A stretch of DNA of 27,441 nt from Fibrobacter sp. UBA1765 (lineage in GTDB: Bacteria > Fibrobacterota > Fibrobacteria > Fibrobacterales > Fibrobacteraceae), in assembly GCA_002314675.1 (NCBI GenBank), contig DCGZ01000183.1, forward strand, positions 225 to 27,665, in the 5' to 3' direction. A program made the position numbers and the translations under genes. Shown here in pieces: positions 23,260 to 27,441 of the stretch (position 1 is the first letter of the stretch; the number at the start of each line of letters is the position of its first letter). The notes beneath the pieces were generated by a model, which had not been told where the DNA came from, ran no database searches, and saw nothing but the letters and a program-made list of their open reading frames with translations.

Positions 23260-23266
23260 AGCCATA

Positions 23267-23297
23267 AATATACAACTTAAAGTTAACTCCAAGTCAA
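23267..23297 (-). promoter_or_regulatory. MerR-type promoter/operator C (merR autoregulation)
   Basis: Minus strand: TTGACT (23292-23297), 19-bp spacer, TATATT (23267-23272). The operator ACTTAAAGTTAACTCCAAGT (plus strand, 23275-23294) is an imperfect palindrome around gttaac, more diverged than the others. Confidence 0.82.
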
Positions 23298-23322
23298 TGT
23301 TTTCAAAGAAGAAAATACATTT

Positions 23323-24990
23323 TTAGGGCTTTAGTAATAACTTTTTATTTTCTAAAATACCATCATTATCAAAGCGGACTGTAGGATTTTTTTGTTCCAT
23401 AAAAGCGGCTTCACTTTCATAAAGAGAAATTGCTACAGAAACATTCGGCAAATCGGCCACATTCGCCTGCCTTGCATTCACTGTATGCGTAAAGCTGAAC
23501 TCCCTTGACATTTCATCCTTGAAAGTCCCCTTAGGGATATAGACAGTTTCACCAAACTGGGCGATAGTCGCACCTGCACTATCCACAAATTCAGCAACCA
23601 TATAAACATCAAAGAAGCAAGGCGCTACACCGGTATTTTTTACAGTAATGTTCAGTTTTTCCGTGGTAACGGTAGGTTCTTTGAAAGTCTGCAATTCCGC
23701 GTTTGTAATGGTAAAATTATAGCCAATGACATGCGTCATGGAATCTGCGAGGGCCTTGTTTTCCTTGTAAAAATAATAGGCGTCATCGCTATCTTGATCA
23801 AGAACGTAGTAGGTCAGGTGGGCTGTCTTGATTGCAGAAACCCAGCGTTCCGGAGTCCATTTTAAATAGCCTCCCGGAATAATATCGGTGTAATTCAACA
23901 TGGTCTTGTAACCGGCAATGTTTTCTGCTATCGTAGGCAAGTTCGCCTTGTAGGCACGCACCAGGGAATCGGGCCTGCCAGGGATTCCAATGAATCCATC
24001 GTCGCGCTTTGTAATGCCTATGTTCAGAGCATGCGTGTAAACTTCGCCGGCACCGCTTGATGGCAAAACAAGCAGAGTCTTCTTGAATACGGAAGCATAA
24101 TGGTCGAGCATGTCCATTTCAATTTCTGCAGAGGGCATTTCGCTACCATCTAAATGGGAAGCATGCCATTCGCCCCATTCTCCAAATGTGCGGACATCAA
24201 TGTATTCAATGCGCGGGTCGCCATCGTATTTAGCTGCGAGAGCCGTTGCAAAATCCTTCGCTGCCTGCAAGTAAACGGGGTCGTCCCAAACAGGGACTTG
24301 AGCACGGTAACCCTTGCCCTGTAAAATGGCAGTAATCTTTTTTGCACCCATATCATAAACCCATTGAGGAGTCCAATCGTATTTTTCAACAGGCGTGTCG
24401 TTGCCGTTAATTGGAGATGGCGTATAAGGGAGAACTCGCAAGGCGTAGCCTAAGCCATTCTTTTCGCAAGCGTCAAGCAATTTATCTAGTTCAGTCCAGT
24501 CGTAAACGCCTTTTTGTGGATTCAGCTTATCCCATTGCATATACCCAGAACCATAAGTAATCAAGTCCCATGCGTGATTTTCTAAGGAACCGTAAGGGCC
24601 GTATTCAAATTCAGGAACGAATGTCCATGCGCCGCCAACGGCTACCGTAAAGCCCTTGTGCGGATTTGCAAGAGGGCCATCAAAAGGTTTTAACGTAAAG
24701 ACTATTCGAGTAGTGTCAAAAAATTCTACAGGATCCGTTATTGTCGTACCAGAACTTTCAGCAGATGAATCTGCAAAGGAGCTGCTTGAACTTGAAGGCG
24801 TAAAGAGTGTAGAAGTGTCTGTAGAAACGTTTTCAATAGAATCTACAGGCATAAATGCAGAGGAGCTATTTTGCAATTCGCACTCTGATGAACTTGAAAC
24901 CTCTTCAATGGCGCTGCTAGATTCATTGCCACAGGCATTAAAGCCGATGGTTGCAATAGTCAACAAGCCATACAACAAAATACGCTTCAT
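23323..24990 (-). CDS. DUF4874/DUF4832 lipoprotein, TIM-barrel-like
   Basis: 555 residues. Signal peptide with lipobox FNAC (Cys20), then a Ser/Thr-rich linker to about residue 88. The next part matches DUF4874 (LANPHKGFTV, YMQWDKLNPQKGVYDWTELD, LRVLPYTPSP), and RTFGEWGEWHASH has the acid-rich look of a glycosidase-like barrel active site. The C-terminal part is DUF4832 (MLNYTDIIPGGYLKWTPERW and an Ig-like domain). It is probably an outer-membrane or surface protein acting on a glycan; the substrate is unknown. The start ATG has AGGTG about 4 nt upstream. It is on the same strand as merR but upstream of it, with merR's own promoter in the gap. Nothing links it to the redox regulon. Confidence 0.82.
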   Translation of the reverse strand: MKRILLYGLLTIATIGFNACGNESSSAIEEVSSSSECELQNSSSAFMPVDSIENVSTDTSTLFTPSSSSSSFADSSAESSGTTITDPVEFFDTTRIVFTLKPFDGPLANPHKGFTVAVGGAWTFVPEFEYGPYGSLENHAWDLITYGSGYMQWDKLNPQKGVYDWTELDKLLDACEKNGLGYALRVLPYTPSPINGNDTPVEKYDWTPQWVYDMGAKKITAILQGKGYRAQVPVWDDPVYLQAAKDFATALAAKYDGDPRIEYIDVRTFGEWGEWHASHLDGSEMPSAEIEMDMLDHYASVFKKTLLVLPSSGAGEVYTHALNIGITKRDDGFIGIPGRPDSLVRAYKANLPTIAENIAGYKTMLNYTDIIPGGYLKWTPERWVSAIKTAHLTYYVLDQDSDDAYYFYKENKALADSMTHVIGYNFTITNAELQTFKEPTVTTEKLNITVKNTGVAPCFFDVYMVAEFVDSAGATIAQFGETVYIPKGTFKDEMSREFSFTHTVNARQANVADLPNVSVAISLYESEAAFMEQKNPTVRFDNDGILENKKLLLKP

Positions 24991-25099
24991 TTACACCTCT
25001 TATTTTTATTGGAATATAAAATTAAAGAACCAAGATTGCTATACAAACTGATGTAAAAAAAACAGTTCAAACATTTTAGATAAAGTTTTATTTTACGAC

Positions 25100-25130
25100 T
25101 TGACTTAGAGCAAACTCTCAATATTATATT
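25100..25130 (+). promoter_or_regulatory. MerR-type promoter/operator D (DXS-like gene)
   Basis: TTGACT (25100-25105), 19-bp spacer, TATATT (25125-25130). The spacer carries TAGAGCAAACTCT, the same half-sites as operator A, with the outer right arm degenerate. Confidence 0.85.
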
Positions 25131-25156
25131 TAAAGAAAAAAAATTAAGGAATAATT

Positions 25157-26902
25157 ATGATTCTTGAAAATATCAAATCACCGGCAGATGTCAAAAAGCT
25201 CAAAGCCACAGAACTCGACACCCTGGCAACAGAAATGCGCCAAGCTCTCATTCAAAAGATTTCAAGGTGTGGCGGCCATTGCGCCCCGAATCTAGGCATT
25301 GTAGAAGCAACCATTGCATTGCACTATGTTTTTGAATCTCCAAAGGATAAGATCGTTTACGACGTAAGCCACCAGTCTTATTCCCACAAGATGCTCACCG
25401 GCCGCGCAGAGGCCTTCCTGAACGAGAATAAATATGGTTCCGTTACCGGTTACACCGAACCTAACGAAAGCGAACACGATCATTTTATGGTCGGCCATAC
25501 TTCAACTTCTGTAAGCCTTGCTCTTGGCCTTGCAACGGCACGCGATATCAAGGGCGAAAAAGGCAATGTTATCGCCGTGATTGGCGACGGTTCCTTGAGC
25601 GGTGGTGAAGCCTTTGAAGGTCTTGACAATGCTGGCGAATACGCAACGAACTTTATCGTAGTCGTAAACGATAACGAAATGTCCATTGCAGAAAACCACG
25701 GTGGACTTTACGGTTCCCTGGCAGAACTGCGCGCAACAAACGGCAAGTCCGAAAACAATTACTTCAAGAGCCTTGGCTTTGATTACATCTACGTGGAACA
25801 GGGCAACGACATTCAGGCTCTTATTGCTGCTTTTACGCAAGTCAAGGATTCTTCAAAGCCAGTAGTCGTTCACATACATACCCTAAAGGGCAAAGGCTAT
25901 TCATTTGCCGAACAAAACAAGGAAGGATTCCACTGGAGCGCGCCTTTCAACATTGAAACTGGCGTTGTAGACTGGGGTTCCGGCGAATCCTGGAGCGGTA
26001 TCTTAAGCAATTACCTGATGGCAAAAATCAAGGCAGACCCAAACGTTGTCGTAATACATTCTGCAGTGCCAGCGGGCATTGGCTTTTTTGCACCTCAGCG
26101 TAAAGAAGCGGGCAAACAGTTCATTGACGTGGGCATTGCCGAAGAACATGCCGTAGCTCTTGCTTCTGGGCTTGCGAAAGGCGGCGCAAAGCCAATTTAC
26201 AGCACCCACAGCACATTTATCCAGCGTACATACGACCAGCTTTCGCAGGACCTTTGTGCAAACAACAACCCGGCAACGCTCCTTATTACAATGAGCGGCG
26301 CAGACGGCATGAACGACACAACGCATCTTTGCATTTTTGACATCGCCATGATGTCGAACATTCCAAACCTTGCATACCTCTGCCCGACTTGCGTAGAAGA
26401 AGCAAAGGCCATGATGGATTACGCGGTAGACCAGACAAAGTGCCCGATGGCAATTCGAATTCCAAATAGCGTTGCACATCGCGAAGGCGAATTTGATAAG
26501 GATTATTCAAAGGTCACTTACAAGATTGACAAGCTGGGTTCCAAGGTTGCAATCATTGCCCTTGGCGACTTTTACAAGCGTGGCGAAGCCGTTGCAAGTG
26601 AACTCGCAAAACGGGGAATCGATGCAACCGTCATCAACCCACGATTTGCAAGCGGCGTTGATGCCGAACTTTTAGAAAGCCTCAAGGCAAATCACCAGGT
26701 TGTTGTAACTCTAGAAAACGGCGTTACTGCAGGTGGCTTTGGCCAGAAGATCGCAACTTTCTACGGTGATGCAAGCATGAAGGTTCTGGTCAAGGGCTTG
26801 AAGAAGGAATTCTACGACAAGGTAAGTTTCGAAGACCTTTGCAAGAGCAACAGGCTTAACCCGGAACAGATTGCCGAAGATGTAACATCCATGCTTTCTT
26901 AA
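25157..26902 (+). CDS. 1-deoxy-D-xylulose-5-phosphate synthase-like transketolase
   Basis: 581 residues, shorter than typical DXS of about 620. Thiamine-diphosphate motifs are intact: RCGGHCAPNLG near the N-terminus, VYDVSHQSYSHKMLTGR (canonical DXS has DVGHQ), GDGSLSGGEAFEGLDNAGE through VVNDNEMSIAEN, and DVGIAEEHAVALASGLA with the catalytic Glu. The C-terminal transketolase domain is complete (ALGDFYKRG, VVTLENGVTAGGFG). Full DXS joins pyruvate and glyceraldehyde 3-phosphate. Here the control by a MerR-type promoter, apart from isoprenoid genes, and the changed motif suggest a paralogue that may condense another aldehyde; this is inference. The start has AAGGA about 8 nt upstream. No GC-rich terminator is evident after it. 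Confidence 0.85.
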   Translation: MILENIKSPADVKKLKATELDTLATEMRQALIQKISRCGGHCAPNLGIVEATIALHYVFESPKDKIVYDVSHQSYSHKMLTGRAEAFLNENKYGSVTGYTEPNESEHDHFMVGHTSTSVSLALGLATARDIKGEKGNVIAVIGDGSLSGGEAFEGLDNAGEYATNFIVVVNDNEMSIAENHGGLYGSLAELRATNGKSENNYFKSLGFDYIYVEQGNDIQALIAAFTQVKDSSKPVVVHIHTLKGKGYSFAEQNKEGFHWSAPFNIETGVVDWGSGESWSGILSNYLMAKIKADPNVVVIHSAVPAGIGFFAPQRKEAGKQFIDVGIAEEHAVALASGLAKGGAKPIYSTHSTFIQRTYDQLSQDLCANNNPATLLITMSGADGMNDTTHLCIFDIAMMSNIPNLAYLCPTCVEEAKAMMDYAVDQTKCPMAIRIPNSVAHREGEFDKDYSKVTYKIDKLGSKVAIIALGDFYKRGEAVASELAKRGIDATVINPRFASGVDAELLESLKANHQVVVTLENGVTAGGFGQKIATFYGDASMKVLVKGLKKEFYDKVSFEDLCKSNRLNPEQIAEDVTSMLS

Positions 26903-27014
26903 CGAGCTAATTACAGGTCGTAAGCAAAAAAATTTTTTTTCTTTTTTATATATTGTATTCTGCTAGAATGTAAAGATATATTCCGGCAAAAAACAAATTC
27001 GCAAGGAGACAATA

Positions 27015-27441
27015 ATGGCAAATAAATATGCTGGAACCCAGACCGAAAAGAACCTTGAAGCAGCATTTGCAGGTGAATCCCAGGCACGCAACAAGTACAC
27101 CTATTTTGCATCCAAGGCAAAAAAGGACGGCTTTGAACAGATTGCAGAATTGTTCCTAAAGACAGCAGACAACGAAAAGGAACATGCAAAGATGTGGTTC
27201 AAGGAACTCGGTGGCATTGGCGAAACTACCGACAACCTTAAGGCAGCTGCTGACGGCGAAAACTTTGAATGGACCGACATGTACGAAGGTTTTGCAAAGA
27301 CCGCAGAAGAAGAAGGCTTTACCGGCCTTGCCAAAAAATTCCGTATGGTTGGTGCAATCGAAAAGCGCCACGAAGAACGCTATCGTGCACTTTTGAAGAA
27401 CATCGAAACCGCAGCAGTATTCGAAAAGAGCGAAGTCAAGG
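27015..27441 (+). CDS. rbr: Rubrerythrin (3' end cut by window edge)
   Basis: 142 residues are visible. The di-iron ferritin-like domain is clear: LEAAFAGESQARNKYTYFA (first Glu ligand), ADNEKEHAKMW (ExxH), AEEEGFTGLAKKFR and AIEKRHEERY (second ExxH). The rubredoxin-like domain that would follow lies outside the window. It reduces hydrogen peroxide to water in anaerobes, with electrons from rubredoxin. A strong SD, AAGGAG, lies 8 nt before the ATG. The upstream region has A/T-rich promoter-like sequence but no TTGACY-19-TATATT box, so it is not obviously part of the MerR regulon. Confidence 0.95.
   Translation, partial: MANKYAGTQTEKNLEAAFAGESQARNKYTYFASKAKKDGFEQIAELFLKTADNEKEHAKMWFKELGGIGETTDNLKAAADGENFEWTDMYEGFAKTAEEEGFTGLAKKFRMVGAIEKRHEERYRALLKNIETAAVFEKSEVK

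Noticed and set aside
23260..23292. Longer N-terminus for the MerR protein (start at 23292)
   Set aside because: It would begin inside the -35/operator region, upstream of the predicted transcription start.
26003..26479. 158-codon minus-strand frame inside the DXS-like gene
   Set aside because: Cysteine-rich shadow of the plus-strand gene, with no SD and no recognisable motif.
26926..26948. Possible terminator (A-run followed by T-run) after the DXS-like gene
   Set aside because: No GC-containing stem; the A/T tracts alone are not convincing.

Overview
The window looks like chromosomal DNA of a Fibrobacter species or close relative. The evidence is internal: two lipoproteins with long serine-rich linkers after the lipobox cysteine (a CotH protein and a DUF4874/DUF4832 protein), moderate GC, A/T-rich intergenic DNA, weak or absent Shine-Dalgarno (SD) sequences on several genes, and many short palindromic repeats of the 'gattgcttcgctacgctcgcaatgac' type. 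I see no rRNA, tRNA, CRISPR array or intact transposase. Both ends cut genes: a metallo-beta-lactamase-fold gene on the left and a rubrerythrin gene on the right.

Layout. 1-3143 (minus): a partial metallohydrolase; a 70-codon ORF that resembles the ribosome-rescue factor ArfA and carries an intrinsic terminator inside its reading frame; and an EF-G/TetM-like GTPase. 3173-7762: CotH-kinase lipoprotein, an AlkD-like protein with an in-frame repeat array, a secreted metallohydrolase and a small secreted unknown. 7999-14382: housekeeping and redox genes (lysA, thioredoxin-type arsC, DUF3820, a Gfo/Idh/MocA oxidoreductase, glycogen phosphorylase, low-molecular-weight protein tyrosine phosphatase). 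14383-18241: an accessory patch with a possible cytosine-methylase fragment, a strongly structured leader of about 250 nt, and a single-chain restriction-modification enzyme (PD-ExK nuclease plus N6-adenine methylase). 18351-20045: small secreted protein, PAP2 phosphatase, exported nitroreductase-like protein. 20187-26902: a redox regulon. 27015-end: rubrerythrin.

The redox regulon is the clearest case of genes working together. Four promoters (exported flavodoxin 1; exported flavodoxin 2 plus a DUF4405 membrane protein; the merR gene itself; and a DXS/transketolase-like gene) share one layout: TTGAC(C/T), a 19-bp spacer holding an inverted repeat related to TAGAG-N4-CTCTA, then TATATT. The 19-bp spacer is the hallmark of MerR-family control. 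The regulator encoded here has the single cysteine typical of the electrophile-sensing AdhR/NmlR branch. I infer an aldehyde/quinone/electrophile-responsive regulon.

Other signals that deserve attention are the ArfA-like ORF whose transcripts should end before the stop codon, the RNA-like leader of the restriction gene, which may be a HEARO/omega-RNA remnant, palindromic elements that have become protein sequence in three genes, and several genes whose -10 box lies exactly 7 nt from the ATG, which predicts leaderless mRNAs.
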